Positions 34,986 through 48,196 of a DNA stretch of 64,000 nt are shown in pieces; position 1 is the stretch's first letter; each line of letters opens with the position of its first letter. Source of the stretch: Chloranthus sessilifolius (Eukaryota > Streptophyta > Magnoliopsida > Chloranthales > Chloranthaceae). The stretch covers positions 43,516,685 to 43,580,684 of the forward strand of contig CM037598.1 of NCBI GenBank assembly GCA_021018995.1, in the 5' to 3' direction. Position numbers and translations under genes: made by a program. Under the pieces are notes generated by a model. The model was not told where the DNA came from, ran no database searches, and was given only the letters and a program-made list of their open reading frames with translations.

Positions 34986-36861
34986 AGATTATTTTTGAGT
35001 TAATATTTGCAAGACACTTGGTATTGGAGTGGTTATTTCCTGCGGGCGGTCTACCAATTTACTCTAAGCCACAAGGTACAATGTGGCAAAAATTATTTAT
35101 AAGTTAGTATTATTAGGTACCTGATGGGAGTGTCGATGCACTTGGTATTCGAGCACTTAGTATTATTAGGTACCTGCTGATGGGCATATGGAATCATGAC
35201 ACTTGATGATACGCCCATATTCTGAAGAAAAATGATCTCCACCATGTGATTTAACATAGTCAAAGGCGATATAAAATTATAGTTATGTTGGATTTCCGTG
35301 ATAATCTTTAATCCTCTTCTCAATCCTCCAACTCACCTCTTAGATTCCATATGGGGCACATCTCAAAGAGTGACCAAGTACTAAGTGGATCGGAACCTAA
35401 CACTAAGTCTTTATTCGTAAATCAATAGACTCTTCTCCCAACGCTCCTAACGCTAAGTCTTTATAGACTCGTAAATCAATAGACTCTTCACCTTTTGCTT
35501 AAGATGATGTACTTTATTTTTAATCAATCCAAAAGTTGTCTAAATAACAAATCTTAAGACCACTCTGAAGCTCAAGAAATATGTATGTTGTAGAATCCTA
35601 ACCGTTTGAGTCTAAGTACTTCGATATGAAATCTATGTTAGAACCATAAATGACCGCCATCGTGACCTCTCTCTCGGATCCTGCATTATTCCATCTTAAC
35701 GCATAGGTTGAACTCCTTAGAGCTTTGCTGGGTGCTTGTTTTCCATAGCATGGATCTCTCGTTGCAGCACAAAATCTATATTGCAACATCCCCTCATCAT
35801 CTCTGAGTCCCCACAAGCAACAATCCACCAAACGATAGCCAAAGCTGCTCGTTTTCCTCTCTTCTGATTTAATAGAGCTTAGTAAAATCTAAATTTATAA
35901 TTATAGAAATTAGATAATTAATTTGCAAATGCCCTTGGGCTTAATTAATGTTTAGAAGCATTGTCATTGCTCCGCGCAAGGCACATACACACTACTTAGA
36001 ATATTAGTGCATCTAGTCCTTTAAGATTTATGAGTCCAGGTTTGAACCAAACCATTGATCAATATCACAATGATCATCGAAATCTAAGTCGTTGGTGGGG
36101 ATCTCCACATCAATACCAAGGTTCAGTCCAAATTTGGATCAATTCTCGGGTCAGGGCCCATCAAAAGTCAGTCCGGGATTCTCATGTGGTGTGTGTTTTA
36201 CTTAATTACTAACACACCCATTCAAATAAAAGGAGTGCCCTATGGGTGCCACTAGAAATAGATACTATCCCATCAATTTAAAGTAGGTGCTCAACAATTT
36301 TTGTTGCACCTTGCCTCAGGCAGTCACCTGACACAGTCAGGTCTCAGTCAATTGGTTGACCAATACAGAATTCGAGGGGCAAGTGTGACAAGGTATGCTA
36401 CACATGGGGCCCAATTGGCCGGGATGCTACTCACGAGGGTAGCGTTTTGGTGCTACCCATGAGCCAGTTAGGCGCCATGTGGCACCCATCGAAGATCGGG
36501 GAACACAACATGCACAAGATCAAGTCCCACCAAAAAAATTTGGGCAGGATCCGATGACCATCCATCGTTAAAAATGTGGCAAATTTCAGAAAAATATCAA
36601 TGCATGTTGTAGGTGGGTGTTACCTTATAATTGACTCATGATTTGAAGGACAAAAAAGTCATAAAATTCCAAAAAAAAATTATAAATCCCATTACCCATG
36701 GATGTACTATAAAATATGGGTGGGGTTTTTTTTTTTTGTCATCACATACCGCATGGTAAGTGATCTAGCCCTCCCGGGTAGCACTTGGGCGCTACCCTCA
36801 TGGGTACCATCCATGTTCCCTACATATATAACGTTACTTTGTTTAGTTCTAATTCCGGATT
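34986..36861. other. Non-coding stretch
   Basis: Small local duplications (tattattaggtacctg at about 35105 and 35160; gtaaatcaatagactcttc at about 35417 and 35470). No coding or terminal-repeat signal. Confidence 0.5.
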
Positions 36862-38100
36862 CACTACAAAAAGAGTGGGTTTTAGCGACGCTAGTTCAAT
36901 GGTGTTTGAGTAAAAGGGCCACTAAAAATACCTTTCAACGGCGCTTATGATAAAAGCGCCACTAATTGTTAAAGATTTTATTTCGCGTCACATTGATTGC
37001 GGCATCTACTGTGAAAACGACGCGCTAATACAATATTTGCGACGCTTTATTTTGCAAACGCCACTATACAGGAAATTAAGCGCGGCATCTTTTATTGGAC
37101 TCCGCAATTTAAAACCTTATGCGTGACATTTTTTATTGGACACTGCGATTTAAAATAATTTGCGGCGCTTTGTTTCGCGAACACCACTATTCATGAAATT
37201 AAGCGCGTCGTTTTTTATTGAACGTCGCGATTTAAAATATTATGCGCGGTGTTTTTTATTGGACGCTGCAATTTAAAATAATTTGCGGTGCTTTAGTTTA
37301 CGACTGCTACTATTCATAAAAGTAAGCGCGACATTTTTTATTGAACGCCGCGATTCAAAACATTAGGTGTGGCATTTTTATTAAACGCCTCGATTTAAAA
37401 TACTATGGGCAACATTTTTTGTATTAAATGCTACCATAAACGTAGGTATTTAGAAGGCGGGAATGAAATATTGGCGCGCCCCTTATTTAGATTGGAGTTA
37501 TAATCAGAGAACACACATAAAAGGGGATTGGAGAACGCACATAGAAAGGTGGTTTTCTAATTTTCTAAGGTATTTTCTCCAAAGAACGCATTGTCTTCTC
37601 CAAAGAACACATCTCCAAGGTTCAGTTGGGTGCTAATCGGCATAGATCGGTTTTCTGAGGTATTTTCTCTATTTTTTCTGTTAGATTTTTGAGGTTCTAT
37701 TTGATTTAGAAGAACCCGGCCAGTTGGGTAATCTTGTGTTTTTTGGCTGTTGATATTATCTCTTTTGTTTTGTTCATCACGATTTAAGTCTCTGTTGATT
37801 AAAAATCAGGGCCATTTATTCTTAAATTTCTTTTGTTTTTGGTGATATCTATGTGGGTTTTGGCTGAAGACTTAGAAGCATGGTGATGGGTACCGATTAA
37901 ACAATTTCAATCGGTCTAATTCAAGCGTGGGTGTACTCAAAGATTTGGGGGTAGGTTGGTTTAATGAGCTCTGAGTTTTCTCTCTTATATACTTTCGCAC
38001 CTTCGTCTTCAACTTCTGAAGCTTTCGAGATCTTTTAATGGCATTCGATCCACCTTTCTTCTCCTTCTTCCTCTTTTATCTACATTTTCCGCACTTACTG
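36862..38100 (+). mobile_element. 5' end of a CACTA element
   Basis: The tip CACTACAAAAAGAGTGGG follows ATT. Inside are GC-containing subterminal motifs (gcgacgc, gcggcgc, aacgcca) and the 122-bp repeats. From about 37455 a non-repetitive zone (GGCGGGAATGAAATATTGGCG) leads into a leader-like region with GGTTTTCTGAGGTATTTTC repeats, resembling a CACTA promoter and first exon. No transposase ORF and no partner tip with ATT are seen, so the element is truncated or interrupted. Confidence 0.72.
37080..37413 (+). repeat. About 122-bp subterminal tandem repeat
   Basis: Units starting gcgcggcatcttttattgga (37080), gcgcgtcgttttttattgaa (37203) and gcgcgacattttttattgaa (37325), with period 122-123 bp and 2.7 copies. 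Confidence 0.85.
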
Positions 38101-38619
38101 TATACTATTATATTTCATTAGTATATAAGTTCAATAGTAAGTAGGGATGCAAATTTGGAACCAAAAACCGAAACCGACAGAAAAACCAACCTGCCAAGCT
38201 GACCGAAACCAACCCAGAACTCAAAAAATAAAATCAATTCCCGATTTATTCAGTTTCGGTTTTAGGCGGCTGCAACTGAAAACCGGCCGGGTAGGATTAG
38301 AAAATCAACCCAAAATCGGAAAAAATGAAAAAGCCGAAAAAAAACCCGGAAAAATCCACAAATGAATAAAAAGATTAAAAAAATGAAAGAGTTAATATGT
38401 GCGTGAGTTCTTTGTGCTAAGGCATATTTGGAAAGATGTCAACATTATTGGGAGAACGTGACATAGTGAAGCACAAAAAGGTGATTAAGGCTACTTGGAA
38501 AAAAGGCTCTCAAAGGATTTTTGAAGCTTAGGTTTGATGGTTGTTTTGCAAACCTGACCTGGACATGGTTGGTATATGGTTTGATCGTTGGATGGCACGA
38601 CGTTGAAAGTATTTAATAC
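38101..38619. other. Non-coding, possible hAT-like tip
   Basis: TAGGGATGCAAATTTGGAACC at about 38142, then repeated CCGAAACC phrases, resembles ends of non-autonomous hAT elements (from memory). No partner tip or 8-bp duplication was found. Confidence 0.25.
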
Positions 38620-38705
38620 AGGGGTTGGGCCTGTAGCTCCACTGGAAGGTGCACGATGGCGCAACCTTGAGATCACAAGTTCAGTACCAGCTTACCTAAC
38701 CAAAT
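38620..38705 (+). mobile_element. SINE (tRNA-like head)
   Basis: GGGCCTGTAGCTCCACTGG gives an A-box match (TAGCTCCACTGG). AGTTCAGTACC about 40 bp later fits the B box. ACTGGAAGGTGCAC and GGCGCAACCTT are shared with 42862-42985. Confidence 0.62.
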
Positions 38706-38756
38706 AGTTTATGCTGTACTGCTTGGCTGATATCCTAAAGCCCGACCTGCCGCCTA

Positions 38757-38910
38757 ACCTATCGGCTTGGAAGCAAGCTACCTGTCGCCTATCTCACCCG
38801 GTTGAGTTCACCTTCATTTTTGGATCGTCTTCTACCTATCGGCTTGGAAGCAAGCTACTTGTCGCCTATCTCACCCGGTTGAGTTCACCTTCATTTTTGG
38901 ATCGTCTTCT
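38757..38910 (+). repeat. 77-bp tandem duplication
   Basis: acctatcggcttggaagcaa... at 38757-38833 is repeated at 38834-38910 with about two changes. Confidence 0.92.
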
Positions 38911-39417
38911 ACCGAATGCGGTGATCCACTTTCATATCTGAATTTTTTCTTCTCATATGTTTAGTGGCTGCATGATGATTTCCAGTACTTGTGGAGGCTT
39001 GCTGATTGGGTTTATTAAGGTAGAGATCTTTGTAGGAGGCCTATGTTTCCTTTCCCGTGTATAGGGCTGCACATTATCTGGGCTATTCGGACATGTTGCT
39101 GGTCCCGACACACAACAGTTTGGGTCTGGGAAAGAGGTTACTGGCTTTGAATTTCTGGCCCGATTAGTAAACATGCTAGCTCGAGTGTAGGTGTAAGCCA
39201 TTTCCCTTTTAACTCAAATGTGTGTAAAACTGTAAATATACTAGGTCTACTAAATTTTGATTCAAGAAAAAGTAACTGTAACAAAGTCAAGTTTGCCTCA
39301 ATGGTATTATCTTGAGCCATCTATCTTCCCTTTCCTCAGACCTAATAGTTTGCGAGAAAATTCGAGTTCTAGCCAAGAGGGAAGACATTTTTCAAGGTCT
39401 ACATACTTGATTGTGGG
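38911..39417. other. Non-coding stretch
   Basis: No feature recognised. Confidence 0.45.
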
Positions 39418-40435
39418 CCTCTCAATCAAGTACTTGAAACTCTAAAATAAGAATCCCTGTACTCGGAAAACATAGGGTAAAGCATAAGTTTTTCAAACTT
39501 GAATGAGAGCTGACCGAGTGCTTGATTTTGCTCTGAGCCAATTTGAATTTTTTACCCTGTTCGAGCTTGTGTCTGAGTTTTGAGCATTTAAACCTTGACA
39601 TGCTTAATAGTACATATTGAACATCAGTATTATGAGTAAACATTAAATTGAACAATAAACAAATGAAAGTAAGAAATCTTGGGTCCAAGTAATCTGTTAG
39701 CAAGGAAAGACATAAGCAAACCCAACAAAGCCAGAAATATAAAATCTTGACAATTGAAATCCTTGAAAAACTCAATTAAGAATTCCTATACTCGGACTTG
39801 AATGGGAACTGATCGAACGCTTGCTCGTCTAAAATTTAGAGCATTTAAACCTCAACTTTCTTACTACCACATATTAAACATCAATATTTTGAGAATACAA
39901 TAAATTGCAAAATAAAGAAGTGAAATTAAGAAACCAGGGGTCTGAGTAATCTGTTGGCAAGGAGCGGTATAAGCAGAATCAACAATGCCAGAACTATAAA
40001 ATCTAGGTACATAATTGTGTCTCTCAATCAAGTACTTGAAAATCTAGTCCTTAATTGTGTCTAAATTGAAAATCAAGTACTTGAAAATCTAAATTGCAAA
40101 ATAAAGAAGTGAAATTAAGAAACCAGGGGTCTGAGTAATCTGTTGGCAAGGAGCGGTATAAGCAGAATCAACAATGTCAGAACTATAAAATCTAGGTACA
40201 TAATTGTGTCTCTCAATCAAGTACTTGAAAATCTAGTCCTTAATTGTGTCGCTCAATCAGGTACTTAATATTTTATAATTCTTAATTGAGAGATACAATT
40301 AAGAATTATAAAAAATAGGGTAAAGCAAAAGGTTTTCAAACTCGAATGAGAGGTGATCGAGTGTTTGATTTTGTTCTGAACCAACTCGAACTTTTTACCC
40401 TGTTTGAGCTCATTTTAAGTTTTGAGCATTCATTT
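39418..40435 (+). repeat. Locally duplicated region
   Basis: A 160-bp block at 39902-40061 recurs at 40091-40250 with a single mismatch, offset 189 bp. Older diverged copies of a second block (gggtaaagcataagtttttc..., ...ttttgagcattt) lie at 39475-39590 and 40318-40430, in part also at 39770-39850. The mechanism is probably serial segmental duplication. No coding signal. Confidence 0.85.
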
Positions 40436-40449
40436 ATCTACATGGTTAC

Positions 40450-42495
40450 AGCAAAGATGAGTGTCTCACGTCATTCAATGAAGAAACCAAGAAATAATAA
40501 TAATTCTTTATTATTATAAGAGTAGCGAATATGAGAGACATGTTACTCGGTGTTCGAACTATTTATTTAATGAAAATTTATTATTTACACAGGCCATTAA
40601 TGATAAAGAAAAAATGACTAGACTACCCGTCACTAACTAACACACCTAGACAATATATATGACTAACACTAATTGTTGTTAATACAAACTTAAGCATTGT
40701 AAACTAATTCTAACCCTCCCCCTCAAGTTAGCCATCATTAATGCACAACTTGGACATACCCGATGCAACTAATTTTGCCCAAGTGCCTTGGAGAACATAT
40801 AAGCCAGCTGATTCACCCATTTGATGTGTAGAGTGGAGATCTCATTACTTGTCACCTTTTCCCTAATAAAGTGACAGTCTCCTTCAATATGTTTTGTTCT
40901 TTCATGGAATATAGGTTTATTGACAATGTGAGACACAACCTGATTAGCACAAGAGAGCTTCATTGGCTCATTCCCTGGGGCCCCATTTCGTTGAGGAGAG
41001 CCTTTAACTAAAGTAATTCACCCATGGCACATGCCATGGCTCTATAACCATTAACCAGTCCCAGCACTTGATCCAGCACACCACACTGTGTGGTACTCTT
41101 CCATGTATTGAGATTGCCAGCAACAAATGCCCAGAAATCAGTAGTGAATCTCCTATTAGATAGGGATCCTACTCAGTCAGCATCAAATATCCTTCAACTT
41201 TGAGGTACCCATTCAACTTATATGAAAGGTCACGGCCGCGAGCACCCTTTAGGTATCTAAGAAAACGAATGAATGCCTTATGCATCCATACACGGAACCC
41301 GAGGTGCCTTCAACTCACAACATTAATTGCATATGAAATGTCTGGCCGGGTAGTAATGAGGCAAATGAGTTTACCTGCCAATCTAGGGTACTGACCAAGA
41401 TCCTCCACAATTTCTTCTTATCCAATGACCAATGTAAGATTAGGATCGATAGGGGTATCAACAAGCTTGGTCCCTAACAATCATGTCTCTTTCAATAAAT
41501 CAATAACATAATCCTACTACAACAAATTGATTCCAGCCTTGGACCTGCCAATCAATCTAGAGAAAAAAACCGAAGTCTAAGGTCTTTAGTGTAGAAGTGC
41601 TCTTTCAGATATCACTTGAGATCCTTGATTCCTTTACCGTCACTGCCAGTAACAAAGATGTCATCAACTCTACCACCAACATTAGATACTTTGTCAAGCA
41701 GAAACTAAGTGTATTGCTTGAATTTTAGAAAGCCAAAAATAGACAACTTAACTGAATTTATCAAACCACGTACGAAGGGACTAGACAGCATACAATAGAT
41801 GAGGACTCCCCTGAGCAACAAAACCTGGTTGCTGCTCCATATACAGCTTTCTTACAAGTCAATAAGAGGGCAAGCATTCTTCACATCAACTTGGTAGAGA
41901 AGCCATGATGGATTAACCACAAAGAAAATGATAACACGAATGGAATTGAGTTTGGCCACAAGACAAAGGGCCTCTAAATAATCAATATCATACAACTAAG
42001 AGTAATCTTTACTGTATAGACACCATCTACATCCAATAACAATCTTTCTCTTGGGAAGATTAGTATGAGATACAGCATCATGTAGAGACTGAAGAACAGA
42101 AACAGAGTGCAATGCAAGAGCAAACAGATGATTAGACAGTCAAAGGACACAAATTGAGAAATGGGCTATGCACCATATGAATGTTTAACTTTGCGTGATT
42201 CCTCAGTTTAGGGAACAGGAATTGACAAAGGTTGACTCAAAGAATGTGATATCAGCAGAGATATTTACAAAGAATGAGACGATAACATCGATACCCACAT
42301 TGAATACGGAATATCCGACGAACAAACATGTAATAGATCTGGAATCAAGTTTGTCATTTACTGGGCCTAAGTCATGTACAAAACAAACACATTTAAATAC
42401 GAGAGGAGATGGGAAGAAAAGAAGAGTCGTAGGAAACAAGACAAAGAGTCCATTAAAAGCAAATAAGGCCTTCATTTGATCAGGTAACAAGAAGC
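40450..42495 (-). pseudogene. Decayed Ty1/copia pol remnant
   Basis: On the minus strand, 42490-42203 encodes an integrase C-terminal piece (CVCFVHDLGPVNDKLDSRSI and FVGYS). Around 41690-41640 is a YVDD-type RT box context, and 40963-40769 carries the RNase H end (FHERTKHIEGDCHFIREKV). Everything between is riddled with stops and frameshifts. GCTAACTTGAGGGGGAGGGT (minus, about 40712-40731) looks like the PPT, so the LTR lies to its left at about 40450-40712, but its outer limit is unclear. It is a different, much older family than the tandem copia at 43.8-53.6 kb. Confidence 0.75.
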
Positions 42496-43838
42496 AAGAA
42501 CTGCATCACCTTAAAATTATTTGGGAACCTTCATTTGGATTAGGAGTGCACGAGCAACATTAAGTAAATGTCTTTATTTCGGTAAATATCTATGCTTCAT
42601 CTAAGTGACACCATATTCTCAGAGATGTGAATTTACAATTTAAATTCATTACACATGATGGCTTGTTGTACAGTATAGATGACACGATCACTGTTGCAAG
42701 TGCTCATATTCAGACACCTAATTGTAACTCTTAAATATATTAAAAGAGAAAATAATGCATGCAAAAGAGACGGAGAAAGTCCCATACTCATGCATAAAAA
42801 ATTTAATGGGTGTCATACGCTTAAAGAAACAAGTTTATCCAGTGTAAACAACCAAAAAATACAGGGTTGAGCATGTAGCTGGACTGGAAGGTGCACCGTG
42901 GGCTGTGGCGCAACCTTAAGATTGAAAATTTAACCTTGAGGTTGGCAAGGTTGATGTTTTGAATCCCCAAAAGAATTTTTTAATTCCTTAAATCATAACT
43001 CTTCCGTAAAGCAACTTGGGCAAACTTCAAAAAGTGCTTCACAATCCACCTTAGTTAGAACGTGATCAAATCCGTAGAACTACATAAAACCCTACCCTAA
43101 TTAACTCTAATTATTGTGAGTGGCGATGTGAGGAGTAGATACAAACAGTGAGACAGCTAGCAGGGATCATGAGGCAGCAGTATTGAAAAGCAGCAACATG
43201 GATCTATCATCATCAATCAGCTGACAGCGTCAATCCAGATTTCAGGGCAGCAGCTCCACAGGCCAAACAAAAGTCATACAGTCACAACTAGTAGCTCAGA
43301 GGCTCCACAAAACATAAGGCATACATATCTCAAGAGCTTTATCTCCTCATAGAAATCATAATCACTGCAATTCAATACATTTATTGTAAAAAAAAACAAA
43401 AACAAAGATGTGATCTATAGCCAAATACAGTCGATATCCGCTAATTTCATAAAATAAGGGCTTCAAATCCCATAAAAAAATCACAGACAAGCTCTCAAAA
43501 TACTCCCTCAAAGAGATGAAACATGATTAGGACTCCAACTAGATGGTAGCAATATATATAGAAGTCATGCAACAACAAACTGAGACAATACAGAGCTAGA
43601 ATGCTATATCTCCCTCAATAACATGTGAAAAAAAATAAATAGTCAGTATAGCATTCATTCGAATGCTATATCTCCCTCAATAACAACACGCACAAATGAA
43701 AAGATCTCAGCAACAACAACAGAACAAAAATGTTAGCCTCATCCCCATTCAATCTCAGCTCCAATCTGCACCATCATGAAAAAATTGAAAAATAATTGCA
43801 GGTTTATACACCAAAACTGAAACCAGCAGACTTGTAAC
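42496..43838. other. Non-coding stretch
   Basis: Includes a SINE at 42862-42985 and a repeated phrase atgctatatctccctcaataaca at about 43600 and 43662. No gene. Confidence 0.45.
42862..42985 (+). mobile_element. SINE (tRNA-like head)
   Basis: GAGCATGTAGCTGGACTGG gives the A box. ACTGGAAGGTGCACC and GGCGCAACCTT are shared with 38620-38705. The 3' part is TTTTGAATCCCC and T-rich, and the B box is degenerate. Confidence 0.55.
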
Positions 43839-44588
43839 TGTTAGAAAAATAGGTTCGGGTTGCAAAAGAAGATAAAGATCGGAATTAAAATATACGCTAA
43901 TCCGGTTCGAGGCACGTTAAATATCGTTGTCTTTAAACCGAGATTTGCCCCTACCACTATGATCTAGTGGTCACCAAAAGGTTACCGGCAAATCGGTTCC
44001 AGGATACAACGAACCGGCAGCGTATCCGTGTGATCAGATTTGGTGAATCTGATCACGCAACCAGAACACCAAAAAACTAAAGCGGAACTCTGAGAAGGAG
44101 AAAGCTTAAAGAAATTTGCGAAAATGCAGTGTATCAAATGAGGGGTCTTGGGGCCCCTTTATAGATAAAATAGGTGTAACTGAACGGACATATCCGTAAA
44201 ACAAGTGTAACCGAACGGACATATCCGTAGCATATAACTGACCGGTCGGATAAGACATATCCGTTTAAAATTCAAATGGGCGGTTAGACACTTATTCACA
44301 AGTTTAATTAAATTACCGTATCGCCACGCATTACGCACATCGTGCATTTCATGCTGTTCGTGCGTGCGACCCGACCCGACCACGGCTCGCTGCCTGCCTG
44401 CTGCTGCGTGTGTGACTGATGGGTTGCATGGCGGTGGAAGCTACAAAATTCGGTGCCCCCTGGGTGAAGGCTACAAGCCTTGAGCCAAGACAAAGATATA
44501 TAAGCCAAACCCAAAAAAGAGTTTACACGATGTGGGACAAATCCCAATTTCAAGAGCTTATTTTTTAAAACCTTTAAAATATCCAACA
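43839..44588 (-). repeat. 3' LTR of copia unit 1 (750 bp)
   Basis: Reads TGTTGGATATTTTAAAGG...CTATTTTTCTAACA on the minus strand. A TATAAAGG box at about 44160 lies mid-LTR. Confidence 0.93.
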
Positions 44589-44671
44589 ATCCCCCACTAT
44601 TTTAAAGATTTAAAATAAAATTAAAAACTTTCTTAAAAAAAATAAACAATCCCCCACTATTTTAAAGATTT
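44589..44671 (-). promoter_or_regulatory. Duplicated polypurine tract of copia unit 1
   Basis: The PPT (minus AGTGGGGGATTGTT) at the LTR junction is part of a 27-bp block, 44585-44611, repeated exactly at 44645-44671, 60 bp away. Confidence 0.85.
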
Positions 44672-45360
44672 GAAATAGAGCAACGCTAGAAAATGTGCAT
44701 AAATGAAAATGTCTTACAGACTTGAATTTTCACTTTAGTGAAAATAATTTAAAATTTATCAAGATTTTTAGTGAAACTAAGTCTTGAACTAACGATCTTA
44801 TATGACAAATCGGAATTATTTCACACACATATTTCACATATGTTGGTGTTCAATAAAAGGTTAGCACATTTAGGCCCTATGCTAGTACCCTGGTTTTCGT
44901 AAGTGTTTATGAGATAAAGCCAAGTCTCATTGAAAGCGGCTCCACCTTCACACTTATATAGGCAGACCTATAAGAGATGTCCTCAGAATCGTAACATCTC
45001 AACACATAGTATTATAGACCTAAGAGCAATCCTCTACCTCCCCTTATCCATTACAGGTGAAACACTACCCTTCCTGGGATGTATATGAGATATATCTCTC
45101 ATCAATATAGTGCCCTTCAGCTGCCACGGATTTACGACTTGTTTTTCCCTTTGAACCTAAACATTGATTAAACAAATATTAGGTAGGGTTCCCATCATAA
45201 GTGGCTGTTTAGGTTTAATGGCTTTAAACCCATCCCGATTGAAGTTTTATTAATCCCATCTCTGCCAAGGCTTTTAGTAAACGGATCCGCCAGGTTTTAC
45301 TGAGACTGACCCCAATTCGAGATTACTCCATCTCTAAGTAATTGTTTTACATAATATGTC
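44672..45360 (-). other. 3' untranslated region of copia unit 1
   Basis: Between RNase H and the PPT. No conserved coding. Near-identical to 50056-50675 of unit 2 except in short replaced patches. Confidence 0.7.
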
Positions 45361-48196
45361 TTAGACCAATGTGTCTATTTTTTCCATTATCGTTTGACTA
45401 TAAGCCTTTGATAGTGTTGCTTCACTATCACAATGTATAGAGATAGGTGGCAATGGTTTAATCATAATTGGAATTTCTAGTAGTAAATTACGTAACCATT
45501 CTGCTTCTTTTCCACTTGCCGCTAAGGCAATGAATTCTGATTCCATAGTGGAATGTGTGATGCAAGTCTGCTTCTTTGATCCCCATGAGATCGCAGCACC
45601 TCCAAAAGTGAATATCCATCCACTTGTAGACTTTGATTCTTCCAACCGGATATCCAACTTGCATCGCTATATCCTTCTAAAAGCGTGAGGATATCCAGAA
45701 AATTTTAAACCATAATTAATAGTACCCTTTAAATATCTAAAAACATGCGAAATAGCATTCCAATGAATAGAACTAGGGTTACTTGTAAATCTACTTAACT
45801 TACTTACTGCAAATGCGATGTCCGGTCGTGTACAATGCATTGCATACATAAGGCTACCAATAACCCTTGCATATTCTAACTGTTGCACACATCGTCCATC
45901 ATTTTTAGTCAATTTAAGATTAATATCTAAAGGTGTATTGGCAGATTTCAAATCAAAATAATTAAATCTTTTCAAAATCTTTTCAACATAATGAGATTGA
46001 GTTAAAGTTAATGTATTTTCATTTCTTATAATTTTGATTCCCAAAATTACATCTGCCAGACCCATGTCTTTCATGTTAAAAGATGAACATAAGAAGTTTT
46101 TAGTTTGTAAAATAACTTCTAAATTAGTTCCAAAAATAAGTAAATCATCTACATAAAGACATATAATAACACCATTATTATGAGAAAATTTATAATACAT
46201 ACATTTGTCGGCTTCATTAGTTTTGAATCCAAAATTGGTAATAGTATTATCAAACTTTTCATGCCACTGTTTTGGTGCTTGTTTGAGCCCATATAGAGAT
46301 TTAATAAGTTTACAGACTTTCTTTTCTTGTCCAGGTAGAACAAATCCTTCTGGTTGTTCCATATAGACCTCTTCCTTTAAATCACCATTTAAAAAAGCGG
46401 TTTTAACATCCATTTGATGGATTTGTAACTTATGTATAGAAGCTAAGGCAATTAGAAGTCTTATAGTCGAAATTCTAGCAACGGGTGCGTAGGTGTCAAA
46501 ATAATCAACACCTTCCTTTTGTCTATATCCTTTGGCAACCAATCGTGCCTTAAATTTTTCTATAGTTCCATCTGTTCTAAGTTTTCTTTTAAATATCCAT
46601 CTACATCCTATGGGTTTAGATCCTTCTGGTAAGTCTACTAATTTCCATGTTTTGTTTCCCATTATTGAATCAATTTCATCATTGATAGCTTCTTTCCAAA
46701 AAGCATTATCTCTAGATTTCATTGCGTCGTTAAAAGTGATAGGATCATCGTCTACATTTAGACACAAATGTTTCTTAGTACTTTTGGTTCTATTTCCTTC
46801 AATCAAATAGATATAATAGTCTTTTGAAAGACTAGTTTCAAATCGTTGACGTTTACTTCGTCGAGGTTCAATGATGACCTCTTCATCACTTGAAGATTCA
46901 ATAACTTCTTTAGATTTAGAAGATTTTCCATCTTCATAAGATTTACTTTTAATATTTAATTTATTAGTTAGAGTAGTGAACTTAGATTCATAGAATATAG
47001 CATCTCTAGATTCTATTATAGTATTTTTATCGATGTTATCATTAGATTCCATAACTAAAAATCTATAAGCTTTACTATTTTGTGCATAGCCAATAAATGC
47101 ACACTCAATAGATCTAATCCCTATCTTAGGTCTTTTAGGATCTACTAATCTAACAAGTGCCCTACACCCCCATACTTTAAAATAGGCTAAACTAGGTTTT
47201 CGATTCTTCCAAAGTTCATAAGGTGTAATTAAACTTTTCTTATGTGGAATTCTATTTAAAATATGAGTAGCAGTTAATAAAGCTTCACCCCATAAATTTT
47301 TATCGGAATTAGCGTTAACTAATAATGCATTAGTCATTTCTACTAATGTTCTATTTTTTCTTTCGACAACTCCGTTTTGTTGTGGCGTATAAGGAGCCGT
47401 CACCTCATGACGAATTCCATGAATTTCACAGAAATCGGAGAATTCATTTGACATGTATTCTCCACCCCGATCAGATCTAATGACTTTTATTCTTTTATTT
47501 AATTGATTTTCTACTAAAGCTTTATAAACTTTAAATTTTTCAAAAGCCTCATTTTTAGTATTTAATAAATATATATGAGTATATTTTGAAAAATCATCTA
47601 TAAAAGTAATAACTTTTCCTCCTCTAGTAGGAACATTATTTAAATCACAAATATCACTGTGTATTAAATCTAATAAACATGAATTTCTAATAACACTAGG
47701 AAAAGGTTTTCTAGTAATTTTAGTCTTAGCACATATACTACAAGCACTACTAGCAAAAGATTAATGTTTTGGAATTAAATCTAAGTTACCCATACATTTC
47801 ATAGACCTATAATTTATATGTCCTAATCTATCATGCCATAAATTAGAAACAGAGACCAAGTAAGAAGAAGATGAGATTTTATTGAAGGGATCAGTAACAT
47901 TGAGTTTGAACATGCCTCCCATGGCATATCCTTTTCCAACAAATTCACCATTTTTAGATAAGATAAACTTATCTGATTCAAATACAAGTTTAAAATCATG
48001 CTTAATCAATAAACCACCCGAAACAAGATTCTTACGGATATCGGGTACATGGAGCACATCGCTGAGTGTAACGACTTTTTCCGGATGTGAAATTTAATTT
48101 CACTTTTCCATCCTATGATCTTTCAGTAGATGAGTTTCCCATGAAGAGATCTTGATCATCATCGCTTTGTCATAAGTCACAAACATGTCACGATTA
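45361..48196 (-). pseudogene. Copia unit 1 pol: protease end, integrase, RT, RNase H
   Basis: On the minus strand: 48057-47761 has the pre-integrase region (VPDIRKNLVSGGLL, NLWHDRLGHINYRSMK) and ends in an in-frame TAA at 47761-47763. An open frame from 47760 to 45667 holds the integrase core (IKVIRSDRGGEYMSNEF, TPQQNGVVERKNRTL) and RT (WRLVDLPEGSKP-type entry, MDVKTAFLNGDLKEEVYMEQ, SLYGLKQAPKQWHEKF, CLYVDDLLIF). 45657-45361 is RNase H ([37 protein letters not shown]), separated by a one-base frameshift near 45660. The protease segment 48196-48058 is frameshifted compared with unit 2. So pol is inactivated by one stop and at least two frameshifts, though otherwise very well preserved. Confidence 0.93.

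Noticed and set aside
33060-34990. Element C as a complete LTR with GATTA duplication
   Set aside because: GATTA occurs near both sides, but no TG...CA tip adjoins the left one, so the LTR is taken as truncated.
38620-38705. Functional tRNA gene
   Set aside because: A and B boxes are present, but no cloverleaf with acceptor stem can be built. A related copy at 42862 shows it is a SINE family.
46532-46810. Plus-strand frame repeated at 51905-52183
   Set aside because: Antisense shadow of the copia RT region; conserved only because the two units are copies.
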